From NCBI RefSeq assembly GCF_030504955.1, contig NZ_JAUKTR010000002.1, forward strand, positions 62,001 to 126,000: a DNA stretch of 64,000 bases, written 5' to 3'. Shown in pieces: positions 29,594 to 38,038 of this stretch. Source of the DNA: Peiella sedimenti (GTDB taxonomy: Bacteria > Pseudomonadota > Alphaproteobacteria > Caulobacterales > Caulobacteraceae). Position 1 is the stretch's first letter; each line of letters opens with the position of its first letter. A program made the position numbers and the translations under genes. The notes beneath the pieces were generated by a model. It saw only the letters and a program-made list of their open reading frames with translations, had not been told where the DNA came from and made no database searches.

Positions 29594-30169
29594 ATGATGG
29601 ACGCTCAGGCCGCCGACGGCGGCGCTTCCCGTATCGCGGAACTGCCGGACCGCTCGCTGCTCCTGCTAGACGATGACGCAGCCCTGCGCAGTCGCCTGGG
29701 GCGGGCGCTGGAATCGCGCGGTTTCGACGTGCGTATGGTCAGCTCCGTCGCCGAAGCCAACGCCGAGGTGGCGCGCGAAACGCCCGCCTTCGCGGTCCTG
29801 GACATGCGACTGGAGGATGGCACGGGACTGGCGGTGGTGGAGAGCATCCGCGACCGGCGTCCCGACGCCCGCGTGGTCATGTTGACCGGCTACGGCGCCA
29901 TCGCTACCGCCGTGGCGGCGGTCAAGGCCGGCGCCATCGACTATCTGTCCAAGCCCGCCGACGCCGATGACGTGGTCAAGGCCCTGCTGGCCTCTGGCGA
30001 AGCGCCGCCCGAGCCGCCCGAGAACCCCATGTCGGCCGACAGGGTGCGCTGGGAGCACATCCAGCGCGTCTATGAGCTGTGCGGCAACAACGTCTCGGAG
30101 ACGGCCAGGCGGCTTAACATGCACCGTCGCACGCTTCAGCGGATTCTGGCCAAGCGCGCGCCGCGCTGA
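29594..30169 (+). CDS. regA: Redox response regulator RegA/ActR/PrrA
   Basis: Partner response regulator of RegB. The receiver domain (about 20-135) has the acidic pair DDD, the phosphoacceptor D70 in VLDMRLEDGTGLA, and the lysine in YLSKPAD. A proline hinge (EAPPEPPENP) leads to a Fis-type helix-turn-helix (WEHIQRVYELCGNNVSETAR, then RLNMHRRTLQRIL), which is almost invariant among RegA proteins. It controls photosynthesis, respiration, or carbon and nitrogen genes in relatives. It is cotranscribed with regB, three bases apart. Confidence 0.97.
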   Translation: MMDAQAADGGASRIAELPDRSLLLLDDDAALRSRLGRALESRGFDVRMVSSVAEANAEVARETPAFAVLDMRLEDGTGLAVVESIRDRRPDARVVMLTGYGAIATAVAAVKAGAIDYLSKPADADDVVKALLASGEAPPEPPENPMSADRVRWEHIQRVYELCGNNVSETARRLNMHRRTLQRILAKRAPR

Positions 30170-30186
30170 TCATCTCGGAAGGCGCC

Positions 30187-30262
<76 letters not shown>

Positions 30263-30429
30263 CCTTGCGGGGTCGTCCAGGCGAGCGGCGCACATACGAA
30301 CCGGCCAAAGCCCTGTCAAGCGAGGCCCTGCAAAGCGAGGCAAGGCGCAGCCAAGGGGGGTGGCCCCAGGCGGCGGAGCAGCCTATCTAGCCCAAAGCGC
30401 GCCCGCATCGGGCGGGGACGGAGACTTTC

Positions 30430-30738
30430 ATGGCGGCGGCGATCATCTGGCTGGTGAACACCATCATCAGCCTGGCGGTTTGGTTCATCATCGGCTCGGC
30501 CATTCTCAGCTGGCTGGTGGCCTTCGACATCGTCAACCTGCGCAATCGGTTCGTGGCCAGCGTGGCCTATTTCCTCGACCGGGTGACCGCCCCGATGCTT
30601 GAGCCGTTCCGGCGGGTGATCCCTCCGCTGGGCGGCATCGACCTGACGCCGATCATCGTGATCATCGTCCTGCAGTTCCTGCGCGTGCTGTTCAACAACA
30701 CCGCCGCACCGGCGCTCTACGGCCTGCTGGGCGGCTGA
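30430..30738 (+). CDS. YggT family membrane protein
   Basis: A 102-residue inner-membrane protein with two hydrophobic blocks ([20 protein letters not shown] and [18 protein letters not shown]), separated by the conserved loop with [21 protein letters not shown]. YggT proteins have been linked to osmotic tolerance and, by neighbourhood in other bacteria, to cell division or secretion; function is not proven. Begins 168 bases after the tRNA, which reads the other way. Confidence 0.9.
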   Translation: MAAAIIWLVNTIISLAVWFIIGSAILSWLVAFDIVNLRNRFVASVAYFLDRVTAPMLEPFRRVIPPLGGIDLTPIIVIIVLQFLRVLFNNTAAPALYGLLGG

Positions 30739-30838
30739 TCGCCGCCGCTCGTCCCCTCAAGCAGCCTTTGTTCCCTTGCATCCGACCTTGATGCCGGGTT
30801 GAAGTTCCCGTGACAGGAGCTTCTTCGGGGGTAAGGGC

Positions 30839-32296
30839 ATGAGACTGAGATCGGGGGTGGCCATCGCCGCCCTTCTGGCCGCCGCACTCGCGGCCTGCGC
30901 CACGACGGGCGGCACCACGGGACAGACGCCGGCTTCATCGTCCGCCGCTTCTCCCGCGCCACTGCTCCAGGGGTTGGACCCGGCCACGACGCTGGACCCC
31001 TTCCCTTCGACCTATCAACCCCTCCCCCGGCGGGACGCAGCCATCGTGGGCGCGACCGTCTTCACCGGCGACGGCCGCCGTTTCGATAACGGCGTGGTGG
31101 TCATGCAGGATGGCCGCATCACCGCCGTGGGCGGCGCGGACACGCCGATCCCGGCGGGCGCCCAGCGCATCGACGGGCGCGGGCGGTTCGTCACACCTGG
31201 CGTCATCGACGCCCACAGCCACCTGGGCGTCTATCCCTCGCCCGGCATCGCCGCCACCAGCGACGGCAACGAGATGACCGGTCCGAACCAGGCCGGCGTC
31301 TGGTCCGAGCACGCCCTTTGGCCCCAGGATCCTGGCTTCAACCGCGCCCGCGAGGGCGGCGTCACCACCCTGATGATCCTGCCCGGTTCGGGCAATCTGT
31401 TCGGCGGCCGTTCGGTCACCGTGCGCAACGTCCCGTCAGTCTCCATGCAGGGCATGAAGTTCCCCGGCGCCCCCTACGGCCTGAAGATGGCCTGTGGCGA
31501 GAACCCGCCGCGCACCTACGGCGCCCGCAATCAGTCCCCCGCGACCGGCATGGGCAATGTGGCCGGCTACCGCACCGGCTGGATCGAGGCCCAGAACTAT
31601 CGCCGCCGCTGGGACGAGTACCGCCAGAAGGTGGAGCGCGGCGAACGCGCCGATCCCCCGACCCGCGACCTGCGCCTCGAGACCCTGGCCGGCGTGCTGT
31701 CAGGCGATATCCTGGTGCAGAACCACTGCTATCGCGCCGACGAGATGATGCTGATGCTCGATGTGGCGCGCGAGTTCGGCTACCGCATCACCACCTTCCA
31801 TCACGCCAGCGAGGCCTACAAGATCGCGCCCGTGCTGGCCCGCGAGAACATCTGCTCGGCCATCTGGGGCTCGGGCTGGTGGGGCTTCAAGCTGGAGAGC
31901 TTCGACGGCATCGAGGAGAACGCCGCCATCCTGCAGCAGGCGGGGGCGTGCGTTGTCATCCACTCCGACGACGCCAATCTGATTCAGCGCCTGAACCAGG
32001 AAACGGCCATGGCGGTCTCCGCCGCGCGCCGCGCCGGCATCGAGGTCAGCGATGAGCAGGCCATCAGCTGGTTCACCCTGAACCCGGCCCGCGCCCTGGG
32101 CATCGCCGATCAGACCGGCAGCCTGACGCCCGGCAAGCGCGCCGATGTGGTTCTGTGGAGCGCCCACCCCTTGAGCGTCTACGCCCGCGCCGATCAGGTC
32201 TTCATCGACGGCGCCGTCGCCTTCGATCGTTCCGACCCGCGCACGCGCGCCGCGTCCGACTATGAGCTGGGTCAGCCCGGCCGGGAGCCCCGCTGA
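30839..32296 (+). CDS. Amidohydrolase lipoprotein, metal site intact
   Basis: A 485-residue amidohydrolase-superfamily protein with a lipoprotein signal (lipobox LAAC, C20), so exported and membrane-anchored. The metal motif H126-S-H128 lies in GVIDAHSHLG; further ligand candidates are in VQNHCYRADEM, TFHHASEAYK and IHSDDAN. The end SLTPGKRADVVLW is the usual closing beta-sandwich. It forms an operon with the next gene by a TGATG overlap at 32294-32298. These features suggest hydrolysis of a peptide- or imide-like compound in the periplasm; the substrate is unknown. Confidence 0.92.
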   Translation: MRLRSGVAIAALLAAALAACATTGGTTGQTPASSSAASPAPLLQGLDPATTLDPFPSTYQPLPRRDAAIVGATVFTGDGRRFDNGVVVMQDGRITAVGGADTPIPAGAQRIDGRGRFVTPGVIDAHSHLGVYPSPGIAATSDGNEMTGPNQAGVWSEHALWPQDPGFNRAREGGVTTLMILPGSGNLFGGRSVTVRNVPSVSMQGMKFPGAPYGLKMACGENPPRTYGARNQSPATGMGNVAGYRTGWIEAQNYRRRWDEYRQKVERGERADPPTRDLRLETLAGVLSGDILVQNHCYRADEMMLMLDVAREFGYRITTFHHASEAYKIAPVLARENICSAIWGSGWWGFKLESFDGIEENAAILQQAGACVVIHSDDANLIQRLNQETAMAVSAARRAGIEVSDEQAISWFTLNPARALGIADQTGSLTPGKRADVVLWSAHPLSVYARADQVFIDGAVAFDRSDPRTRAASDYELGQPGREPR

Positions 32297-33645
32297 TGTT
32301 CGCCAAGCTGAAAACCCTGGCCGCAGCGGCGGCCCTGAGCCTGGTCTGCGCCTCTGCGGCTCACGCCCAGGACGTGGCGGTCACCAACGCCCGCATCATC
32401 ACCATGGGGCCGCAAGGCACCGTTGAACGCGGCACGATCGTGATCCGTGGCGGTCGCGTCACAGCGGTGGGCGCCGATGTGCGCGCGCCGGACGGCGTCC
32501 AGGTCATCGACGCCCAGGGCGGCACGGTGACGCCGGGCATCGTCGCGGTCGACAGCGCCTTGGGCGGCCTCGAGCTGTCTTCGGAGGTCTCGACCAACGA
32601 TGTCCTCCAGTCCAGCAATACGCTGTCCGCCGCCTTCGACGTGTCCTGGGGCCTGGACCCCGACAGCGTCGCCATTCCAGTGGCGCGGCTGGGCGGGATC
32701 ACCCGCGCCATCGTCATGCCGCAGCACGCCGGCGCGGCCGCCCTGGCCCACGAGCACGATACGGCCGGCGCGGGCGCGGGCGGCTTCCACACGCCCGGCA
32801 TGTTCGCCGGTCAGGCGGCCGCCATCCATCTGGGCGAGGGCATGGACATCATCGTCCAGCCGCGCGTGGCCATGGTGGCGCCGTTCGGCGCCGCCGGCGC
32901 CAACATCGCGGGCGGCGCGCGCGGCGCGCAGTTCGTCCTGTTCAAGGCCATCATGGACGAGGTTCGCCTCTATCAGCGAAACCGCGCCGCCTATGATCGG
33001 GGCGGGGTGCGTCAACTGATGCTGTCCACCGCCGACCTTGAGGCCCTGATTCCGGTGGCGGAGGGGCGCATGCCCCTGGTGGTCGAGGTCAACCGCGCCT
33101 CAGACATTCTGGCGGTGCTGCGGCTGGCCCGCGAGGAAAACCTGCGGATTATCCTGAACGGCGCCCAGGAAGGCTGGCGCGTCGCCGACGAGATCGCGGC
33201 CGCCCGCGTGCCGGTGATCCTCAACCCGCTGGCGGACCTGCCGGGATCGTTCGAGACGCGCGGCGCGACGCTCGAGAACGCGGCGCGCCTGCACGCGGCG
33301 GGCGTGACCCTCGCCTTCCGTGACTCAGAGGGCGGCAACTACCGCGTCCGCGAGACCCGCATCCACGCTGGCAACGCCGTGGCCAATGGTCTGCCCTACC
33401 AGGCGGCGCTGGAGGCGATCACCGTCAATCCGGCGCGCATGTTCGGGCTGGACAGCCGCTTCGGCTCACTGCAGCAGGGCCGCGACGGCGACCTGGTGAT
33501 CTGGAACGGCGATCCGCTGGAGCCGCTGACCTGGGCCACCCAGGTGGTGATCCGGGGCGTGCCCCAACCGATGGACGCCCGCAACCTGCAGCTGGCGCGC
33601 CGCTACGCCCAGGGCGGGGTCTATCCCCCCGCCTACCGCAACTGA
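32296..33645 (+). CDS. Amidohydrolase-like protein lacking the metal ligands
   Basis: A 449-residue paralogue of the preceding gene with a cleavable signal peptide (about 1-24, ending AHA). The fold is kept at both ends (VAVTNARIITMGPQGTVERG; RDGDLVIWNGDPLEP), but the metal site is gone. GVIDAHSHLG of the partner corresponds to GIVAVDSALG here (H to D86 and A88). The NHC, FHH and HSDD ligand segments appear here as EVN, LNG and RDSE. A catalytic role with the usual metal centre is unlikely; it may be a structural or regulatory subunit of the active partner, to which it is coupled by TGATG. Confidence 0.9.
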   Translation: MFAKLKTLAAAAALSLVCASAAHAQDVAVTNARIITMGPQGTVERGTIVIRGGRVTAVGADVRAPDGVQVIDAQGGTVTPGIVAVDSALGGLELSSEVSTNDVLQSSNTLSAAFDVSWGLDPDSVAIPVARLGGITRAIVMPQHAGAAALAHEHDTAGAGAGGFHTPGMFAGQAAAIHLGEGMDIIVQPRVAMVAPFGAAGANIAGGARGAQFVLFKAIMDEVRLYQRNRAAYDRGGVRQLMLSTADLEALIPVAEGRMPLVVEVNRASDILAVLRLAREENLRIILNGAQEGWRVADEIAAARVPVILNPLADLPGSFETRGATLENAARLHAAGVTLAFRDSEGGNYRVRETRIHAGNAVANGLPYQAALEAITVNPARMFGLDSRFGSLQQGRDGDLVIWNGDPLEPLTWATQVVIRGVPQPMDARNLQLARRYAQGGVYPPAYRN

Positions 33646-33692
33646 GCGGGCCGGAGTCAGGCGGGGGCGTCTATGTCGAACTGGCGCCCGGC

Positions 33693-34091
33693 GTGCGCCT
33701 GAAGGAGACGGAGCTCGAGCTCCGCTTCTTCAGGGCGGGCGGGCCCGGCGGCCAGAACGTCAACAAGGTGGCCACGGCGGTGCAGTTGCGCTTCAGCGCG
33801 GCCGCCAGCGAGTCGCTGCCCGACGACGTCAAGGCGCGGCTGCTCAGGCTGGCGGGCGCCCGCGCCACTCAGGAGGGCGACATCCTGATCTCGGCCAGCC
33901 GTTTCCGCACCCAGGAGCGCAACCGCCAGGACGCCTATGAGCGGCTGGCGGCCCTGATTGTAAAGGCCCGCCACGTCCCGAAGGCGCGCAAGGCCACCAA
34001 GCCCACGCGCGCCTCGAAGGAGCGGCGCCTGGCGGGCAAGGCCAGGCGCTCGGACATCAAGTCCGGACGGGGAAGGGTTCGCCTGGACTAG
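33693..34091 (+). CDS. arfB: Ribosome-rescue peptidyl-tRNA hydrolase ArfB/YaeJ
   Basis: Rescues ribosomes stalled at the end of truncated mRNAs by hydrolysing peptidyl-tRNA. The 132 residues show the catalytic loop GGPGGQNVNKVATAVQLRF and a basic C-terminal tail (KATKPTRASKERRLAGKARR) that normally inserts in the empty mRNA channel. The release-factor decoding domain is absent, which separates ArfB from RF1/RF2. The start is a GTG at 33693; no in-frame ATG exists upstream before the previous stop. It lies 47 bases after the amidohydrolase pair. Confidence 0.95.
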   Translation: MRLKETELELRFFRAGGPGGQNVNKVATAVQLRFSAAASESLPDDVKARLLRLAGARATQEGDILISASRFRTQERNRQDAYERLAALIVKARHVPKARKATKPTRASKERRLAGKARRSDIKSGRGRVRLD

Positions 34092-34093
34092 GC

Positions 34094-34498
34094 TTACTGG
34101 ACGGGTTGGACGCCGAGGCCCGCGATCTTGTTCTCGGCGTTGATGGAGATCAGCCAGGACGTGGCGCCATTGTCGAAGGTCACGGTGAAGGCGTGGCCGC
34201 CGTTCTGCTCGCCCACATGCTCAATCGACTGCAGGGCGCCGGCCTGGGCGATGAACTGCAGCATGCCAGCCTCCTGCGGGCGGGCTGCAGCGGCCATCTC
34301 CGGCGTCATCGTCTCGTAGGCGACGCGGCCGGCTTGAGCGTCGGCGATGAAGTCCGACAGCATGTGCTGGGCGTGGCGCGCGGTGGCGAAGTGGGCCGGA
34401 TCTTGGCCGTGGGCCTCCGAGGCGCGATGACCCTCGGCCTGGGTCATGGCGGAATCCTGGGCCGCGAACAGGGCGGCGACGAGGCCGAAGGCGATCAT
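34094..34498 (-). CDS. Small exported hypothetical protein
   Basis: A 134-residue protein with a short N-terminal signal (MIAFGLVAALFAAQ) and a mixed alpha/beta domain containing YETMTPEMAAAARPQEAG and HAFTVTFDNGATSWLISIN. This pattern resembles the small beta domain seen beside some periplasmic serine hydrolases, but no family is certain. A GGGAG sits upstream of the ATG. It starts 15 bases after the ubiB stop, so it is probably cotranscribed with ubiE-ubiB, and is convergent with arfB. Confidence 0.72.
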   Translation of the reverse strand: MIAFGLVAALFAAQDSAMTQAEGHRASEAHGQDPAHFATARHAQHMLSDFIADAQAGRVAYETMTPEMAAAARPQEAGMLQFIAQAGALQSIEHVGEQNGGHAFTVTFDNGATSWLISINAENKIAGLGVQPVQ

Positions 34499-34513
34499 GA
34501 GGCTGTCTCCCGA

Positions 34514-36019
34514 CTAGGTCAGGGACAGATACACCGCCACGCCCGCCGCCCCAAGGGCGACCAGGGACAGGATCAGGGGCCACAGCCCCGGCCCCTTGCT
34601 CTCGGCGACGGCCACGGCGGTGGGCGGCTGCTCGGCCAGGCGGGCGAAACCGCGGATAGCCGCGCGCACCTCGTCCAACGCCTCGCGCGCCTGAGCGCCG
34701 GGCCCCAGTTCGCGGCGCATCCAGGCCTCGACCACCGGCTGGGCGGCGGCCCACAGGTCGTGGTTGGGATCGAGCCGGCGGGCCACCCCCTCGACCGTGA
34801 CCATGGTCTTCTGCAGCAGGATCAGCTCGGGCCGCAGTCGCATGTCAAACAGGGCGGTGATCTCGAACAGCTGGGCCAGGAGACGGCCCATGGACACCTC
34901 GTTGGCCGGGCGGCCCACCACCGGCTCGCCCACCGCGCGCAGGGCCTGGGCGAAGGTCTCCACCGAGTGGCGCGGCGGCACGTAGCCGGCCTCGAAATGC
35001 ACCTGGGCGATACGGGCGTAGTCGCGCTGGATGAAGCCCCACAGGATCTCAGCCAGGTAGCGGCGCTCTGGCCGCCCCAGCCGCCCAACGATGCCGAAGT
35101 CCACCGCCGTCAGGCGTGCGGGCGCGGCGACGAACAGGTTGCCCTCGTGCAGGTCGGCGTGGAACGCCCCCTCGCCCAGAGCCTGGGTCAGGAACCCCCG
35201 GATCACCTTGTCGGCCAGGGCCGGGCGGTCCAGCCCCGGCTGGTCGAGCGCCGCGGGGTCCGACAGGGGCATGCCGTCGGCCCAGTCCAGGGTCAGGACC
35301 CGCTTGCCGACGCCGGCCCAGAGTACGGCAGGCGCGCGCATGTAGTCCGTCTGAGCCATGATTTCCGCCAACTCGCTGGCGGCGGCGGCCTCAAGACGCA
35401 GGTCAAGCTCCAGCTCCATGGAGCGCGCCACCGTGGCGACAAAGGCCACCGGCTCCAGCCGGCGGGCGGGCGGCGCCCATTTCTCGATCAGGCGCGCGGC
35501 GCCGGCCAGCACCTCCAGGTCGCGGACGACGCGGCGGTGGACGCCCGGCCGCAGCACCTTGACCGCCACGCGACGGCCGTCGGCCATGGTCGCCGGATGG
35601 GCCTGGGCCAGAGAGGCGGCGGCCACGGGCGGGCCGAACTGGGTGAACAGCTCGCCCCAAGGGCGACCCAGCGACCGCTCCACCTCGGCCAACGCCTGTT
35701 CGGTAGGGAAAGGCGGCAGGCGATCCTTGAGGCGCGACAGGTCGTAGGCGAACTCGGTCCCGAACACATCGGCGCGCGTAGACAAGACTTGGCCCAACTT
35801 GATGGTGACGGGGCCCAGCCGCTCCAAAGCGCGAGCCAGCCGCTCGCCCGCCCGGCCCGCCTGGGCCTCGCGGCCGGCGAACAGCCGCAGTGTACGCGCC
35901 AGCAGCCGCACGTGGGGCGGCAGCAACTCGTCAATCTCACGCGGCATCAGGGCGTCGTGGCGCACCAGCACCCAACCGGCGCCCAGCAGGCGAACACTCG
36001 CGGTCAGGCCGCCGCTCAC
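34514..36019 (-). CDS. ubiB: Ubiquinone biosynthesis kinase-like protein UbiB
   Basis: Atypical kinase/ATPase needed for ubiquinone synthesis, acting at the inner membrane with the Ubi complex. It has the family KxGQ motif in TIKLGQVLSTRADVF, the ATP lysine in VAVKVLRPG, the catalytic loop FHADLHEGNLFV and the metal motif DFGIVG. Two hydrophobic segments at the end (LWPLILSLVALGAAGV) anchor it. The start is set at GTG 36017-36019, four bases past the ubiE stop. An ATG 72 bases upstream would overlap ubiE and gives unrelated residues. Confidence 0.95.
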   Translation of the reverse strand: MSGGLTASVRLLGAGWVLVRHDALMPREIDELLPPHVRLLARTLRLFAGREAQAGRAGERLARALERLGPVTIKLGQVLSTRADVFGTEFAYDLSRLKDRLPPFPTEQALAEVERSLGRPWGELFTQFGPPVAAASLAQAHPATMADGRRVAVKVLRPGVHRRVVRDLEVLAGAARLIEKWAPPARRLEPVAFVATVARSMELELDLRLEAAAASELAEIMAQTDYMRAPAVLWAGVGKRVLTLDWADGMPLSDPAALDQPGLDRPALADKVIRGFLTQALGEGAFHADLHEGNLFVAAPARLTAVDFGIVGRLGRPERRYLAEILWGFIQRDYARIAQVHFEAGYVPPRHSVETFAQALRAVGEPVVGRPANEVSMGRLLAQLFEITALFDMRLRPELILLQKTMVTVEGVARRLDPNHDLWAAAQPVVEAWMRRELGPGAQAREALDEVRAAIRGFARLAEQPPTAVAVAESKGPGLWPLILSLVALGAAGVAVYLSLT

Positions 36020-36023
36020 CGGG

Positions 36024-36782
36024 TCAGACCGCCCAGCCGTGGTGCAGGGCGCAAACCCCGCCCGAGAAGTTGGTGAACTCTGCCTGCCCAAAGCCCGCCT
36101 CGCGCATCATGCGGAGCAGGGTCGGCTGATCGGGAAAGCGGCGGATGCTCTCGACCAGATACTGGTAGCTGTCGCGGTCCTTGGCCACCAGTTCGCCGAT
36201 GGTGGGAATGACCTTGAAGGAATAGGCGTCGTAGGCCTGGCGCAGCCATTCGGAGGAAGGGCGCGAGAATTCCAGGCACAGGAAGCGTCCGCCGGGCTTG
36301 AGCACGCGCCGCGCTTCGCGCAGCGCTTGGCTGACGTCCGCGACATTTCGGATGCCGAAGGCGATGGAATAGGCGTCCGCGCAGGCGTCCGGCAGGGGCA
36401 GCTTCATGGCGTCGCCCACGGCCCAGACCATCTCGGGCGCCGAGCCCTTCTCGATACCGGCGGCGATCATCTCGGCATTGTAGTCGATCACCACGACGCG
36501 GGCGTCGGGGCCGCCCCGGCGCGCCTGCACGGCCGCGGCCATGCGCGAATAGCGGCGGGCCATGTCGCCCGTCCCGCCCGCGCAGTCGATGATGGTTTCG
36601 CCCGGCTGGGGGTTGAGCCGGGCCGCGGTCATGTCCTTCCACACCCGGTGAACGCCCGCGCTCATCAGGTCGTTCATCAGGTCATAGCGCGAAGCGACGC
36701 GGTCGAAGACGCCGCGCACCAGCCGCACCTTTTCGCGGGCGTCGACGTCTTTGAAGCCGAAGGAAGAGCGGGCGGCGGTCAT
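36024..36782 (-). CDS. ubiE: Ubiquinone/menaquinone C-methyltransferase UbiE
   Basis: SAM-dependent methyltransferase of the quinone pathway. The SAM site is [15 protein letters not shown], and the family signatures are [42 protein letters not shown] and [18 protein letters not shown]. The start [14 protein letters not shown] matches the family; an ATG 36 bases upstream would add 12 residues and is possible, with AAGAAAGG just before it. ubiB follows four bases later, the standard order. Confidence 0.97.
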   Translation of the reverse strand: MTAARSSFGFKDVDAREKVRLVRGVFDRVASRYDLMNDLMSAGVHRVWKDMTAARLNPQPGETIIDCAGGTGDMARRYSRMAAAVQARRGGPDARVVVIDYNAEMIAAGIEKGSAPEMVWAVGDAMKLPLPDACADAYSIAFGIRNVADVSQALREARRVLKPGGRFLCLEFSRPSSEWLRQAYDAYSFKVIPTIGELVAKDRDSYQYLVESIRRFPDQPTLLRMMREAGFGQAEFTNFSGGVCALHHGWAV

Positions 36783-36824
36783 GAGGGGCGGTTTAGCCCC
36801 AGCCCCGCCCGCCGTCATCCTTTC

Positions 36825-37943
36825 TTACGCACCCGCCCAGACGCCGTAGGGATCTTCCCACGGCAGGCCAAGGGCCTCGCCCACGGCCGGGTAGGTCAGC
36901 TTGCCGTTCAGCACATTGAGGCCCCGCGCCAGGTGCGGGTTGGCCTTCAGCGCGTCCAGACCGTGATCGGCTAGGGCCAGACCGAAGGGCAGGGTGGCGT
37001 TGTTGAGGGCTTCGGAGCTGGTGCGCGGCGCCGCGCCCGGCATGTTGGCCACGCAGTAATGCACAACGCCGTCGATGACGTAGGTCGGGTCTTCGTGGGT
37101 GGTCGGACGGCTGGTCTCGAAGCAGCCGCCCTGGTCGATGGCCACGTCCACCAGGACCGAGCCGTTCTTCATCTTCTTCAGGTCGTCGCGGCTGACCAGC
37201 TTGGGGGCCGAGGCGCCCGGCACCAGCACGGCGCCGATGACCACGTCGGCCTTCACCAGCTCTTCCTCGATGGCGTTGATGGACGAGTAGCGCGTGATGA
37301 CGCGGCCGCCGGTGACCTCATCGATATAGGCCATGCGCGGGATCGACCGTTCCAGCAGCACCACCTCGGCGCCAAGGCCCAGGGCCATGCGCGCTGCGTT
37401 GAGGCCGACGACGCCGCCGCCCAGCACCAGCACGCGGGCCGGGGCCACGCCCGGCACGCCGCAGAACAGCAGGCCCATGCCGCCGTTGTGCTTCAGCAGG
37501 GTTTCGGCCGCCGAGAAGACGGCGATGCGCCCGGCCACTTCCGACATGGGCGCCAGCAGAGGCAGGCCGCCGCGCGCGTCGGTCACGGTCTCGTAGGCCA
37601 CGGCCGCGCAGCCCGACTTCATCAGGCCGTGGGTCTGGTCCGGATCGGGCGCGAGGTGCAGGTAGGTGAAGAGGATCTGCCCCTCGCGCAGCATCTCCCA
37701 CTCGACCTTCTGGGGCTCCTTGACCTTCACGATCATGTCCGAGCAGTCGAAGATGGTCCTGGCGTCCGGCGCGATCGTGGCGCCCGCCCTGACGTAGTCC
37801 TCGTCGGTGAAGCCCGCGCCCAGGCCCGCGTTGGTCTCGACCGAAACCTGATGGCCGTGGGCCACGTATTCGCGCACCGCCGTGGGCGTCAGGCCGATCC
37901 GGTGCTCGTTCTTCTTGATTTCCTTGGGCACGCCGACGCGCAT
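36825..37943 (-). CDS. ald: Alanine dehydrogenase
   Basis: NAD-dependent enzyme that interconverts L-alanine and pyruvate plus ammonia. 372 residues from ATG 37943, preceded by GAAGGA; an upstream in-frame ATG would add 23 residues not seen in the family. It shows [18 protein letters not shown], the catalytic lysine/histidine region FTYLHLAPD, the Rossmann motif [19 protein letters not shown] and the signature [10 protein letters not shown]. It is upstream of ubiE on the same strand with about 40 bases between. Confidence 0.97.
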   Translation of the reverse strand: MRVGVPKEIKKNEHRIGLTPTAVREYVAHGHQVSVETNAGLGAGFTDEDYVRAGATIAPDARTIFDCSDMIVKVKEPQKVEWEMLREGQILFTYLHLAPDPDQTHGLMKSGCAAVAYETVTDARGGLPLLAPMSEVAGRIAVFSAAETLLKHNGGMGLLFCGVPGVAPARVLVLGGGVVGLNAARMALGLGAEVVLLERSIPRMAYIDEVTGGRVITRYSSINAIEEELVKADVVIGAVLVPGASAPKLVSRDDLKKMKNGSVLVDVAIDQGGCFETSRPTTHEDPTYVIDGVVHYCVANMPGAAPRTSSEALNNATLPFGLALADHGLDALKANPHLARGLNVLNGKLTYPAVGEALGLPWEDPYGVWAGA

Positions 37944-38038
37944 GACAGTTTCCTTCGGACCAACAATCTTCCCGCCTTGCGGGGCGGACGCCTCATAGAC
38001 CGTCTGGGCCAAGGGGAGAAGTGGGCGCCGCTTGCTTG

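Noticed and set aside
34106..36076. Plus-strand frame opposite ubiB
   Set aside because: Antisense shadow; His/Gln/Arg-rich and with no domain signature.
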